NCBI GenBank assembly: GCA_030740795.1
Contig: JASLWO010000057.1
Location: 1 to 44,735 of the forward strand
Direction of reading: 5' to 3'
Source: Acidimicrobiales bacterium
GTDB lineage: Bacteria > Actinomycetota > Acidimicrobiia > Acidimicrobiales > UBA8592
Length of the DNA: 44,735 nucleotides
Position numbers and translations under genes: made by a program. Under the pieces are notes generated by a model. That model was given only the letters and a program-made list of their open reading frames with translations, did not search any database and was not told the origin of the DNA. This document shows, piece after piece, positions 1-8,750 of the stretch; the first letter of the stretch is position 1, and each line of letters opens with the position of its first letter.

Positions 1-405
1 TCAGCGAAATTTACTATGGCATATACGAAGGTTGGGTTAACACCTGATGGGACGTCAAGCTACTTCTTATCCCGCCATATCGGATTGAGAAGGATGCTTG
101 ATCTGACTTTAACGAACCGTGTCTTATCTGCTGTTGAAGCGGAAGCGTGGGGGTTGGTGAATCGTGTCGTCCCTGATGAAGAGATCGCTGAAGCTACGAT
201 TGCTTTAGCTCAACAGTTAGCTAATGGAGCCCCAAATGCCGCTGGGACAGCAAAAACCGTGATCTATCAAGGCTATGAAAGTTCTTTGAAAGAAGCTGGA
301 GATTTTGAAGCAGAAAATATTGTGAGAGCTGCTGGAACGAATGATGGTCAGGAAGGTATCGCTGCTTTTGTTGAGCGTCGTGACCCGGATTGGACCGGGA
401 CCTGA
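1..405 (+). CDS. Enoyl-CoA hydratase/isomerase family protein, 5' truncated by window edge
   Basis: This is the C-terminal part of a crotonase-fold protein, which hydrates or isomerises enoyl-CoA thioesters in beta-oxidation-type pathways. The frame is open from base 1 (reading SAKFTMAYTKVGLTPDG), so the ATG at 16 is an internal methionine and the true start lies left of the window. The segment around the GLTPDG and LSRHIGLRRMLDL motifs, then ALGLVN-like 'AWGLVNRVVPDEE', is the classic crotonase region following the second oxyanion-hole loop; the FVERRDPDW tail matches the usual 'F.ekR.P.F' ending. The stop (403-405) abuts the stop of the convergent monooxygenase gene with no spacer. Family is sure; exact substrate is unknown. 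Confidence 0.85.
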   Translation, partial: SAKFTMAYTKVGLTPDGTSSYFLSRHIGLRRMLDLTLTNRVLSAVEAEAWGLVNRVVPDEEIAEATIALAQQLANGAPNAAGTAKTVIYQGYESSLKEAGDFEAENIVRAAGTNDGQEGIAAFVERRDPDWTGT

Positions 406-1860
406 TCAACTTTTAACTGGTTCGTAGTCTTCTAATTTTGGTGCTTCCATTTCTGATCTAAAGCGGGAAAATGGAAACGGCCAAGCAAATGGAACACCAT
501 TATTATCTAGGTACCAACTATTGCAACCAGTTGCCCATACTGTTCCTTTCGCTGCTTCATATCGTTCAGTATCAAACCGGTTGTAGGCTTCTTCGCTTAT
601 TGCCGCTACATCTAAGTCGCCTTGGTTGACGTGGTCAACGACTTTGAGGACGTAATCGAATTGCATTTCAGCGGTTTGGATTAATGAGAAGTTCCCTACT
701 GGACTATTGGGGCCGTTGAGCATGAAGAAGTTGGGGAATTCAGGTACTGCTATGGATAAGTATGCTGATGGCCAATCTTCCCAAACCTCGTCAAGAACGA
801 TGCCGTTCCGCCCAGTGATATCCATAGGGCGCATGAAAGCATCAACATGGAATCCGGTAGCGAGAACGAGCACGTCCAGTTCATGGAGTTCTCCGCCTGC
901 TCTGACACCATTTTTTTCTATTCGGTCAATTGCTTCAGTGATGATATTCACGTTGGGCCGTTGCACAGCGTCATAGAAATTATGTGAAACAACAAGTCGT
1001 TTACATGCCGCTCTGTATGTGGGTCGAAGTTTTTCTCTTAGTTCGAGGTCTTCTACAGTTTCAAGTGCTTCTAAGCAACGGTTTTGTATATCGTCGATAA
1101 GTTGTGATTCTCCATCAATGACTGAAGTGGCGAAGCCATCATTAAATGCTCTTGACATTTCAATGTGCATGTTTTGAAGCATGTCGGCGTCTGTTCGGAA
1201 TGCCTCTCTTTCTTCTTCTGTGTATTCAAGGCGTTCGTTGGGGACAACCCATTGAGCTGTTCGTTGGAAGACGGATAGTTTTTCAACTTCTGGCGCTATT
1301 TCAGCAGTGATTTGTACGCCGCTTGAACCTGTACCAATTAGGCCAATTCTTTTCCCTTTGGTTTCAATATTATGATCCCATCGAGCTGTGTGGAACATGG
1401 GTCCTTCGAAGTCGTCCATTCCTTCTATGTCAGGGTATTTGGGGTGGTGAAGAATTCCGGTGGCTGCTATAACCCATTTGAAGCGTTCTACATGACCTTT
1501 TTCTGTTTCTATTTCCCACTCGTCATCTACCCATGTGCAGCGGGTAACGCCTTCGTTGAAACGGATTGATGGTTCCACTCCGTATTTTATTGCAACATTT
1601 TTAAAATATTTATGTATTTCTTCTCCGGGGGAATGTGATGAGCTCCACTCTGGGTTGAGTTCAAAGGAATAACTGTAAATGTGAGATGGTACGTCGCAAG
1701 CTATTCCCGGGTACGTGTTTTCTCTCCATGTTCCTCCGACGCTGTCGGCTTTCTCAAATATTTGGAAGGAATATCCGGCTTCTTTAAGTTTTATCCCAGC
1801 GAGAATTCCAGACATTCCTGCCCCGATTATTGCAAATGTGTGGTTTTTTGTGTTGTCCAT
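406..1860 (-). CDS. Flavin-containing (Baeyer-Villiger type) monooxygenase
   Basis: A 484-residue FAD/NADPH-dependent monooxygenase of the class B flavoprotein family, which inserts oxygen into ketones to make esters or lactones. The FAD Rossmann motif GAGMSG is at residues 13-18, the second (NADPH) motif GTGSSG at 176-181, and the BVMO fingerprint FEGPMFHTARW at 151-161 fits FxGxxxHxxxW exactly. Length is typical of the short BVMO group. It lies 35 nt downstream of the acyl-CoA dehydrogenase gene on the same strand, so the two are probably co-transcribed; the ribosome-binding site is weak. I infer oxidation of a ketone intermediate feeding the neighbouring beta-oxidation genes. The BVMO assignment is good; a plain N-oxygenating FMO is less likely given the fingerprint. 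Confidence 0.9.
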   Translation of the reverse strand: MDNTKNHTFAIIGAGMSGILAGIKLKEAGYSFQIFEKADSVGGTWRENTYPGIACDVPSHIYSYSFELNPEWSSSHSPGEEIHKYFKNVAIKYGVEPSIRFNEGVTRCTWVDDEWEIETEKGHVERFKWVIAATGILHHPKYPDIEGMDDFEGPMFHTARWDHNIETKGKRIGLIGTGSSGVQITAEIAPEVEKLSVFQRTAQWVVPNERLEYTEEEREAFRTDADMLQNMHIEMSRAFNDGFATSVIDGESQLIDDIQNRCLEALETVEDLELREKLRPTYRAACKRLVVSHNFYDAVQRPNVNIITEAIDRIEKNGVRAGGELHELDVLVLATGFHVDAFMRPMDITGRNGIVLDEVWEDWPSAYLSIAVPEFPNFFMLNGPNSPVGNFSLIQTAEMQFDYVLKVVDHVNQGDLDVAAISEEAYNRFDTERYEAAKGTVWATGCNSWYLDNNGVPFAWPFPFSRFRSEMEAPKLEDYEPVKS

Positions 1861-1895
1861 ATTATTTTCAGCGTAGCCGGTTTTCGCTGTGAGTC

Positions 1896-3137
1896 TTAAT
1901 TGCGGGGAACCTCTCTAAAGGGAAGGTCTTTATCTACCGATGGTTCTCTTGGTAGTCCTAAAACTCGTTCTCCGATTATGTTTCTTTGTATTTCATCGGT
2001 TCCGCCTGCTATTGATTTTGCTGGTGTGGATATGAGAATTTCTGCTATTGCCCCATCATGGCCGGATTCTGGTCCTGCGAGCATTCCTTTAGCTCCTGCT
2101 ATGAGTGTGTGGGTTTTGTTTGCTTGTCTTGCTACGTTGCTACTCATTAGTTTCCCTATGGACCCTTCTGCTCCGGGGGAACGTCCAAGTTTGCGTGCTG
2201 TTTTTGCTCGTGCAGCGGTCCATTCCCCTATTCGATGCATTGTTATGAGTTTTGTGATTTCTTGGCGAACATTCGGTTCGTTGTTTTGGTTTTGTTGTTT
2301 GGCGTGTGATTCTATGAGGTCTACTCGTCCGGCTCTTTGGGGATACCAGGAATACACTTTGAAGTGTTCTTCGGCTTCGATTTTGGCTTCTTCTACCGCT
2401 TTGCTTTTTTGGTTTGCGTACTTTGGTTTTTTTAGACTTGCGAACCCTCGTTCAAATGCGAGTGTTGTAAGTGCCACTGCCCAACCATCACCAGCTGATC
2501 CGATGATATGGTTTTTGGGGATTCTGGCTTCTGTCATGAAAACTTCGTTGAAAGAACTATGCCGGTTCATTTGCATGAGTGGCCTTATTTCAACTCCTTT
2601 TTGGTTCATTGGTAGTGCGAAGTAGCTCAATCCACGATGTTTTGGAGCGTCCCAGTCTGTTCGAGCTACGAGCAATCCGAGGTCAGCGTGGTGGGCGCTT
2701 GTGTTCCAAACTTTTTGTCCAGAGACAACCCATTCATCCCCGTCGAGTTCGGCATGTGTTGTTAAGCCTGCAAGGTCTGAGCCTGCTCCTGGTTCGCTGA
2801 ACAGTTGGCACCATGTTTCTTCACCCGTTAAGGCGGGTCGAAGGAACCGTTTTTTCTGTTCTTCCCCGCCGTGTTTGAGAATTGTTGGAGCTGCAAGGTT
2901 CATGCTGGCTCCAATGGGGGTTGCGACTGCTCCGGCTGTGAGAATTTCTGATCGTACAATTTCATCTGCCCATACTGGGTAGTCGCGACCGAACCAATTG
3001 CTGGGCCATGATGGAACAGCCCATTTCTCTTCGACGAGGAGGGTTCGCCATTCCAATAAGGACATGTTCGGATCCCAGGTTTTTTTCATCCATTGGCGCA
3101 CATGATCGCGAATATTTTTTTCGTTTATTCCCTCCAT
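1896..3137 (-). CDS. Acyl-CoA dehydrogenase family protein
   Basis: A 413-residue FAD-dependent acyl-CoA dehydrogenase, catalysing alpha,beta-desaturation of an acyl-CoA. The mid-domain FAD/substrate signature CQLFSEPGAGSDLAGL and the C-terminal GGTDEIQRNIIGERVLGLP are clear. The position that holds the catalytic Glu in medium-chain enzymes (EGT) is Gly here (AGGTDEIQ), as seen in many actinobacterial FadE paralogues where the base lies elsewhere or in a partner subunit. The ATG at 3137 is preceded on its strand by a plausible AAAGGGGAG ribosome-binding site. It is first gene of a two-gene unit with the downstream monooxygenase, and is divergent from the SDR at 3273. Substrate is unknown; a branched or ring-containing acyl-CoA is an inference. 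Confidence 0.92.
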   Translation of the reverse strand: MEGINEKNIRDHVRQWMKKTWDPNMSLLEWRTLLVEEKWAVPSWPSNWFGRDYPVWADEIVRSEILTAGAVATPIGASMNLAAPTILKHGGEEQKKRFLRPALTGEETWCQLFSEPGAGSDLAGLTTHAELDGDEWVVSGQKVWNTSAHHADLGLLVARTDWDAPKHRGLSYFALPMNQKGVEIRPLMQMNRHSSFNEVFMTEARIPKNHIIGSAGDGWAVALTTLAFERGFASLKKPKYANQKSKAVEEAKIEAEEHFKVYSWYPQRAGRVDLIESHAKQQNQNNEPNVRQEITKLITMHRIGEWTAARAKTARKLGRSPGAEGSIGKLMSSNVARQANKTHTLIAGAKGMLAGPESGHDGAIAEILISTPAKSIAGGTDEIQRNIIGERVLGLPREPSVDKDLPFREVPRN

Positions 3138-3272
3138 AGCTCCCCTTTGTGAAATGAACCATACCTGTGTTCCGTGGTTGCTGCTACTTGGTTTGTGACA
3201 GCATTTTTTAGTTGAGGAGGCAAAGTCTGTTCTTTTAGGCGAAACTACGGTTACAACAATCGAGGGGGTTAA

Positions 3273-4055
3273 ATGTCAGGGCAATTAGAAAATAAGGTCG
3301 CAATCATCACAGGAGCTGGGGAAGGCATCGGGCGAGGGATAGCTAATGCATTCATTAAAGAAGGGGCGAAGATTGTTATTGCTGAAATTAATTCTGAACT
3401 TGGGCAGCAAGCGGCGGATGAACTGGGTGAAAATGCTGTTTTTTTTCAAACCGATGTTTCAGTGAAAGCAGATAATGAACGTATGGTCGAAGCCACTGTT
3501 AGTAAGTGGGGAACGCTCGATATTTTGGTAAATAACGCTTGGGGTGGAGGCCTAATTTCCCGAATTGAATCAAAATCTCCTGAGTTGATGGACCATGGTT
3601 TAAATGTCGGTTTTCTGGGACCGTTATGGGCAATGATTGCGGCTCATCCGGTTATGAAAGAAAAAGGTTATGGGAGAATCGTGAATTTGTGTTCGTTGAA
3701 CGGGGTGAATGCTCACATGGGCACCGTTGAGTACAACTCGGCGAAAGAAGCTTTGAGAAGTGCTACGCGAACGGCGGCGAGAGAATGGGCGCCGTTAGGG
3801 ATAACAGCTAATATTATTTGCCCTGCGGCAAAATCAGCATCGTTTTTTAGGGTAATGAGTCAATTTCCGGAGTTGATAGCGGCAGCTGATGCTGCGAACC
3901 CTATGGGAAGAATGGGTGATTGTGAAGAAGATATTGGGCCTGTAGCGGTTTTCCTTGCAAGCGAAGGATCTAGTTATGTGACCGGTAATACGTTATTTGT
4001 TGATGGTGGTTCTCATATAAATGGTTCTTCTTGGGCGCCGGATTTGGGAGAGTAA
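3273..4055 (+). CDS. Short-chain dehydrogenase/reductase (SDR)
   Basis: A 260-residue classical SDR, an NAD(P)-dependent alcohol/ketone oxidoreductase. The cofactor motif TGAGEGIG is at about residues 14-21, the structural NNAW (NNAG variant) near 88, the catalytic Ser in NLCSLNG, and the catalytic pair in YNSAK. The C-terminal FVDGG motif is present. An acidic residue at the end of beta-2 (AEIN) suggests NAD rather than NADP. The ATG has a strong GAGGGGG upstream. It is a single gene between a divergent acyl-CoA dehydrogenase and a convergent enoyl-CoA hydratase, whose stop is 9 nt away. The fold is certain; the substrate cannot be read from sequence. Confidence 0.92.
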   Translation: MSGQLENKVAIITGAGEGIGRGIANAFIKEGAKIVIAEINSELGQQAADELGENAVFFQTDVSVKADNERMVEATVSKWGTLDILVNNAWGGGLISRIESKSPELMDHGLNVGFLGPLWAMIAAHPVMKEKGYGRIVNLCSLNGVNAHMGTVEYNSAKEALRSATRTAAREWAPLGITANIICPAAKSASFFRVMSQFPELIAAADAANPMGRMGDCEEDIGPVAVFLASEGSSYVTGNTLFVDGGSHINGSSWAPDLGE

Positions 4056-4064
4056 TACAGTTTC

Positions 4065-4856
4065 TTAGTCGAAGGCTTTTTTGATTGATTCAAATGGGTT
4101 TTTCCGTGCTTCTTTAACTGATTTCTGATATGCGGCTAATGCTTGGAGTTCTTGGGCTGCACGAATGGCGGTTCTTCCCCCTAAGACTTCAAATGATCTA
4201 TGCACGGAGCGTTTATTCACCTGTTGGAGGTCAGATGGGACTCGGGCAACGGTTTCAGCCATGGCGAGAACTTCTGCTTCGAGTTGGTTGGAAGGATATG
4301 CCCGGTTGGCGAAACCGACTTGGACAGCGTCTTCTGCCGTGTAGGTGTTTCCGGTGAGCATCATTTCCATTGATGCTCGTAACCCGAGAATTGGTGTATG
4401 GAATTGCCAATCTGGGGTGCTCATCACACGAACTACTGGATAGCCAATAGTGGCATCATCGGCCATGTAGACAAGGTCACATGCTGAAGCGAGTTCAGTT
4501 CCGCCAGCCATGGCATAACCATGTATTTGGGCGATGACTGGTTTCGCTAAATCCCAGATACTAAACCAGGTATCTGTTGCCTGACGGGTCCATTGGCCAT
4601 CTCCAGGAGCGCTATAAATTGGTGGGTTTTCCATTAACCCCCCACTTGTCAGGTCGTATCCTGATGAGAAGCAATCACCTGCTCCACAGATAATGGTCAC
4701 GCGGACATCGTCGTCAGTGTCATGGTTTTGGAGTGCTTCTAGGATTTCTGTTCGCATTGGTGTGCTGATCGCGTTTCGTTTCTCCGGCCTGTTGAGAATG
4801 ATCCGGCGTACCCCATCAGCGGGGCTTTCAGTAATGATGTGTTCGTATGTTGTCAT
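4065..4856 (-). CDS. Enoyl-CoA hydratase/isomerase family protein
   Basis: A complete 263-residue crotonase-fold protein. The start of the domain reads IILNRPEKRNAIS; the oxyanion-hole segments are CFSSGYDL and the GYAMAGGTELASACDL loop. The Glu of the first catalytic site is kept (GGTEL), but the second site, usually FGxPE, reads IGYPVVRVM and has no Glu, which may mean a lyase, isomerase or dehalogenase-like activity instead of hydration. A GGAG ribosome-binding site sits 6 nt before the ATG. It follows the SDR gene (4883-5719) by 26 nt on the same strand and is likely co-transcribed with it. Confidence 0.9.
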   Translation of the reverse strand: MTTYEHIITESPADGVRRIILNRPEKRNAISTPMRTEILEALQNHDTDDDVRVTIICGAGDCFSSGYDLTSGGLMENPPIYSAPGDGQWTRQATDTWFSIWDLAKPVIAQIHGYAMAGGTELASACDLVYMADDATIGYPVVRVMSTPDWQFHTPILGLRASMEMMLTGNTYTAEDAVQVGFANRAYPSNQLEAEVLAMAETVARVPSDLQQVNKRSVHRSFEVLGGRTAIRAAQELQALAAYQKSVKEARKNPFESIKKAFD

Positions 4857-4882
4857 TTCTATCTCCTTTCAGACTTCTGGAT

Positions 4883-5719
4883 TTATGGCCTTATCCCTCC
4901 GGGGTGAGGTTTCTCTCCATTAAGATCCATGACTGTTATCTTGTACCGGTCAATGATTTCTAAACTGATTTCATTTTTTCCTGTGTGGTCGGGTTCACAA
5001 GTTGCGAGGTAAAGGATTGATTCAACCATTGCTTCCATAGATTCAATTTGGTGGGGTTTTAGCATTTTCCCAACAACTACGTCAGCTCCTTCAGAAAGGA
5101 CAGCTGCTTTAGGTTCAACCGTATTTACTCGTATACCGGTTCCATGGAGTTCAGAGGCAAGAGCAGAGGTTGTACGGTCAAGCATGGCTTTTGTCGCACC
5201 GTAAAAGCCATATACGCCGCGGACACCTCCTAAGTCATATGGGGGTCCAGTCGGGTGCTTCTTTGATGCGCTGGAAAGATTAACGATCCATCCTTGTCCA
5301 TTGTTGATCATTAATGGGAGTGCCTGTTGGGTAAGGTCAAGCGGAGCTTGGACGTTTATTTCCGTCATTAACCTTCGATGTTTCAACGAATAGGTATCAA
5401 GGCCTTTGTAAATTGCTGCTGCTGCATTGTTAATGAGGATGTTAACGGATCCGAGAGCTTCAATGGCTTTAGGGATGATTGCCGCCCGCGATGTTTCATT
5501 TCCAAGATCTGCTTGAATGACTTCTACATGCCCGCCGTATTGTCGGCAGCGTTCCACTGTTTCGTTAAGGGACCCGGGAAGCGTTGGATGATTGTCGAGA
5601 GTTCTAGCGGTGATAGCTATGTCAGCGCCTTCAGCTGCGAATCTATGAGCGACAGCTGCACCTATCCCCCTGCTAGCCCCAGTAATTACTGCTGTTTTGC
5701 CGTTCAGTAAATTTGACAT
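4883..5719 (-). CDS. Short-chain dehydrogenase/reductase (SDR)
   Basis: A 278-residue SDR. Cofactor motif TGASRGIG at about residues 14-21, NNAA near 97, catalytic Ser in NLSSASKK and the catalytic pair in YGATK. Two insertions set it apart from the 250-residue norm: a segment after beta-2 (about residues 40-55, TLDNHPTLPGSL) and one after the catalytic Ser (about 155-170). An Arg after beta-2 (TART) suggests NADP preference. An AGGAG lies about 12 nt before the ATG. It is first gene of an operon with the enoyl-CoA hydratase. The same long beta-2 insertion occurs in the SDR at 6614-7441, so these two form a subfamily within the window. Confidence 0.9.
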   Translation of the reverse strand: MSNLLNGKTAVITGASRGIGAAVAHRFAAEGADIAITARTLDNHPTLPGSLNETVERCRQYGGHVEVIQADLGNETSRAAIIPKAIEALGSVNILINNAAAAIYKGLDTYSLKHRRLMTEINVQAPLDLTQQALPLMINNGQGWIVNLSSASKKHPTGPPYDLGGVRGVYGFYGATKAMLDRTTSALASELHGTGIRVNTVEPKAAVLSEGADVVVGKMLKPHQIESMEAMVESILYLATCEPDHTGKNEISLEIIDRYKITVMDLNGEKPHPGGIRP

Positions 5720-5834
5720 GGCCGATACTCGCTCCTTTCTTCTTCTTTGTTTGTAGAACGTTTCCTTCTTTTTCGCAAAATACCGTTGATTGTGTCAAAG
5801 TATCCGAAAGAGAAACAGTTGCATAGGAGAGAAT

Positions 5835-6605
5835 ATGAGCGAGCATTTAACACGACCGGGGGAAACAGGCGGATGGCCTAAATTAAAGGTTTCCTATAGA
5901 ACTGATCCTGAGAAAATAGCTGCCCTGCTTCCACCTGGGATTGAGCCAAGTGGGGATCCTATTGTGCAGATCAACGTTTATTGTGTCCCTATCCTTGGAG
6001 AACCTGAATACGGAGTCAGTACAAAGGTTGGAGCTTCATTTGATGACATGGAGGGTCTTTTTTGTGTCGGAATGGGCATTGATCAGGAAGCAGCGATTTT
6101 TATTAGTCAGGAATTAAATGGGCAACCAAAATTTCCGTGCAATATTTCTTTCTACCGGATAGATGACTTTGTTGAGGCTGTGTGTGAGCATCAGGGATAC
6201 ACGTTCATGGAATTTCGCGGGAATTCGACTGGAAGCTTGAGCCCTGATGATGGGGAGATTGAAGAGAATGAGTGGTGGATTAAATCATCAAGAAAAATTG
6301 GTGGGGCTGAGGGTGAGTATGATTTCCCTCCCCATGTAGTTCGTGTCCATAGTGTCAGTGAACGTGTTGAAATTGAAGAACTTTCTGGTGATTTATGCCT
6401 TCGGGAAAGCCCATGGGACCCTTATACGGAACTTTTGCCAATGAGAGAGCAAGTATCGGCGCAACTAGTTCGTTCTGCTCATAAGAGCCGTGAAATTACG
6501 AACGCTGGTCCTTTGGATCCTGAGGGATTCTGGCCATTTGCTGACACGATCGGTGGTTCACGTTGGCCGGGTGAACGCGGAGGTCCGAGGAACTGGCGTT
6601 CTTAG
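5835..6605 (+). CDS. Acetoacetate decarboxylase family protein
   Basis: A 256-residue protein of the acetoacetate-decarboxylase-like fold. The GQPKFPC motif puts a lysine at residue 99 where the Schiff-base lysine of acetoacetate decarboxylases sits, and the LPPGIEPSGDP segment near residues 32-41 is typical of the fold. Members act as decarboxylases, dehydratases or aldolases on keto acids, so a true acetoacetate substrate is not implied. An open frame reaches back to 5790, but the ATG at 5835 has AGGAGAG just upstream and gives the usual length, so I chose it. It stands alone, divergent from the SDR at 5719 and convergent with the SDR at 6614. Confidence 0.82.
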   Translation: MSEHLTRPGETGGWPKLKVSYRTDPEKIAALLPPGIEPSGDPIVQINVYCVPILGEPEYGVSTKVGASFDDMEGLFCVGMGIDQEAAIFISQELNGQPKFPCNISFYRIDDFVEAVCEHQGYTFMEFRGNSTGSLSPDDGEIEENEWWIKSSRKIGGAEGEYDFPPHVVRVHSVSERVEIEELSGDLCLRESPWDPYTELLPMREQVSAQLVRSAHKSREITNAGPLDPEGFWPFADTIGGSRWPGERGGPRNWRS

Positions 6606-6613
6606 AATAATTT

Positions 6614-7441
6614 TTATTCAGGCCATCCAGGAAGCAAACCGCGCCGTTTTGTTTCCCTTTGAGCGTTTACTATTTTCCCTCCGTATTCTTCTGCCGCTGT
6701 AGGTTCTTGCACGAGCCAGGCAACAGCCGCTCCTATTGCTTCAGGCGGGGCGCTTGGAAAGGCAGTGTATTCTTTGTCTTTGCGTTTCGCTTTCTGTCTT
6801 TCCGTTACGACATGGCCGGGGTCAATGTTGTACGTGATTATTCCTTCATCTCCATGTTCAATCATTAAGAGAGGGGCGATTCTTTCTAAAGCTGATTTAG
6901 TCATTGCGTAACCAACTCCCCACCCTCCTGAACCGATTTTCCCAGGTGGGTTCGTAAACGCAGTTGCTGAAATCATGTTCACGATGGTCGCTCCCCCTTG
7001 CTGTATGAACGTTGGGAGCAGGTGTCGTATGAGAGCGAGCTGGGCAAAAACATTTCCTTCAAATAAACGATTCAGGTAGGGCTGTTCGAGTTCTTTGATT
7101 GTCAGCATCGCACCCGTTCCTTGATAAATAGCGTTATTAACAAGGACATCAATATGGCCGAAATGATCTATTGCGGTATCAGCTGCGTGGAGAACCGATT
7201 CCCTATCTAATAAATCCATTTCTATTGGTAGGCCCTCTTGCCCAGTTGACTTTATTTGTTCAACTGTTGTATCTAACCCCCCAGGGACAGGTGTAATCCC
7301 ATCATCGAGAAACGATGTTCCATCAATCATGGTTCGTGCAGAAACCGCTACGTCATATCCCGCTTGAGCTAGTGATATGGCGCAAGCTCTTCCTATTCCT
7401 CGGCTAGCTCCTGTTACAAAAGCGACTTTTCTTGTTTCCAC
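6614..7441 (-). CDS. Short-chain dehydrogenase/reductase (SDR), GTG start
   Basis: A 275-residue SDR with cofactor motif TGASRGIG (about residues 11-18), NNAI near 106, a Ser in NMISATA and the catalytic pair in YAMTK. Like the SDR at 4883-5719 it has a long insertion after beta-2 (TMIDGTSFLDDGITPVPG) and an Arg (SART) that suggests NADP. The start codon is GTG, supported by GGAG 5 nt upstream. The start is only about 31-97 nt from the divergent amidohydrolase, depending on that gene's start. Function within the catabolic region is probably oxidation or reduction of a hydroxy/keto intermediate; the substrate is unknown. Confidence 0.9.
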   Translation of the reverse strand: METRKVAFVTGASRGIGRACAISLAQAGYDVAVSARTMIDGTSFLDDGITPVPGGLDTTVEQIKSTGQEGLPIEMDLLDRESVLHAADTAIDHFGHIDVLVNNAIYQGTGAMLTIKELEQPYLNRLFEGNVFAQLALIRHLLPTFIQQGGATIVNMISATAFTNPPGKIGSGGWGVGYAMTKSALERIAPLLMIEHGDEGIITYNIDPGHVVTERQKAKRKDKEYTAFPSAPPEAIGAAVAWLVQEPTAAEEYGGKIVNAQRETKRRGLLPGWPE

Positions 7442-7472
7442 CTTTTCTCCTTCACCTTGAAACTCTAGGGTA

Positions 7473-8735
7473 ATGATGTGCTTGCTTTTATGGCTATCAC
7501 AAAAAATAGAGAATTATTGCACTGAATTGGAGTCCGCTTTGACAACTTCTTTAGATTCTGATCTTTTCCTACCGGATCCTGAGCCTTGCGAGGTCGCATA
7601 CACCATTATTTCAGTTGATGATCACGTTGTTGAACCCCCGCACTTGTTTAAAGAATACATGCAACCGCAATTACGGGATCACGGACCGCAATTAATTGAA
7701 ACTGAGCAAGGTCACCAGGTGTGGGAATTCGAAGACGCTACCTATAGCCAGGTTGGAATGAACGCTGTAGCTGGTCGGAAACCAGAAACGGTGAAGGTGG
7801 AACCTTTCCGGTTTGATCAGATGCGACCGGGTTGTTACGACATTGACGCTCGGATAAAAGACATGGATCTTGGTGGGATTTGGGCGATGTTGAATTTCCC
7901 GTCACAAATCACTGGGTTCTGTGGAACTGTTTTCGCTAAAGCTAAAAATCGTGAGGTTGGTATCGACGCGGTGAGAGCTTGGAATGATTGGATCTTTACT
8001 GAATGGTATTCCAAATACCCTGAACGTGTTATCCCCGGTGGGATCACGTACCTAGGTGATAGTGACGAAGCGGTTCGTGAGATTCACCGGAATGCTGAAC
8101 GTGGTTTCGTTTCTGTAACGCTGCCGGAAATGCCGCATAACGTTGGGTTCCCTAATCTTTGGGATAAAGAGTTTTGGGATCCCATAATTCAAGCATGCGA
8201 TGATACTGACACCGTTATTTCTCTCCACGTTGGGAGTTCAGGGATGACCCCTTTTACAGCTGGAGCTCCAGCCATGCAGATTGGAGCTACCCTCTTTGGG
8301 CAGCTTTCACTGGGTGCTTGCGCTCATTGGTTATGGAGTGAATACCCTATTCGCTTCCCAAATCTGAAGATCGCCATGTCTGAAGGAGGAATTGGTTGGG
8401 TTGCGATGCTTATTGACCGGTTAGATAACATCATTGATCGTTCAGGTTACGGTTTGGGGTGGGATGAACGCCCAGCTGATGTGCTTAAGCGCAACTTTTG
8501 GTTCTGTACCCTTGATGACCCGTCGACAATAGATACCCGTGATGTGATTGGTGTTGAAAATATTTGTGTTGAGACTGATTACCCGCATGGTGATGGGACA
8601 TGGCCTGGGACTCAAAAGGTAATTGAGGAAGTTTGGGGGCATGTCCCCGTTGAAGAAATTCGGATGATGTGTTCGGAAAACGCGGCGAAACTGTATCGTC
8701 ACCCTTTGCCTGATGTCGTTCTTCCACTCGGATAA
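7473..8735 (+). CDS. Amidohydrolase family protein (COG2159 type)
   Basis: A TIM-barrel amidohydrolase-2 family protein (up to 420 residues), a family of metal-dependent hydrolases and decarboxylases such as ACMSD. The N-terminal strand reads ISVDDHVVEP, with Asp and one His where the canonical HxH should be; later metal-site regions are ISLHVGSSG, MSEGGIGW and VETDYPHGDG. The start is uncertain: ATG at 7473 or 7476 (AGGG just upstream) adds a poorly conserved leader, whereas TTG at 7539 has GGAG 6 nt before it and starts nearer the conserved core (398 residues). An SDR follows 15 nt later, so the two are likely co-transcribed. A decarboxylase or ring-opening hydrolase role in the catabolic region is an inference. 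Confidence 0.88.
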   Translation: MMCLLLWLSQKIENYCTELESALTTSLDSDLFLPDPEPCEVAYTIISVDDHVVEPPHLFKEYMQPQLRDHGPQLIETEQGHQVWEFEDATYSQVGMNAVAGRKPETVKVEPFRFDQMRPGCYDIDARIKDMDLGGIWAMLNFPSQITGFCGTVFAKAKNREVGIDAVRAWNDWIFTEWYSKYPERVIPGGITYLGDSDEAVREIHRNAERGFVSVTLPEMPHNVGFPNLWDKEFWDPIIQACDDTDTVISLHVGSSGMTPFTAGAPAMQIGATLFGQLSLGACAHWLWSEYPIRFPNLKIAMSEGGIGWVAMLIDRLDNIIDRSGYGLGWDERPADVLKRNFWFCTLDDPSTIDTRDVIGVENICVETDYPHGDGTWPGTQKVIEEVWGHVPVEEIRMMCSENAAKLYRHPLPDVVLPLG

Positions 8736-8750
8736 ATCATTAAGGCTTTC

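Noticed and set aside
707-976. Open frames opposite or within annotated genes across the window (for example 707-976, 1900-2625, 42297-42758)
   Set aside because: They are shadow frames of well-supported enzymes, lack ribosome-binding sites and carry no recognisable domain.
6603-6618. Short palindrome GAATAA-TTT-TTATTC between convergent genes as a bidirectional terminator
   Set aside because: Only AT pairs apart from one, with a 3-nt loop; too weak to claim.
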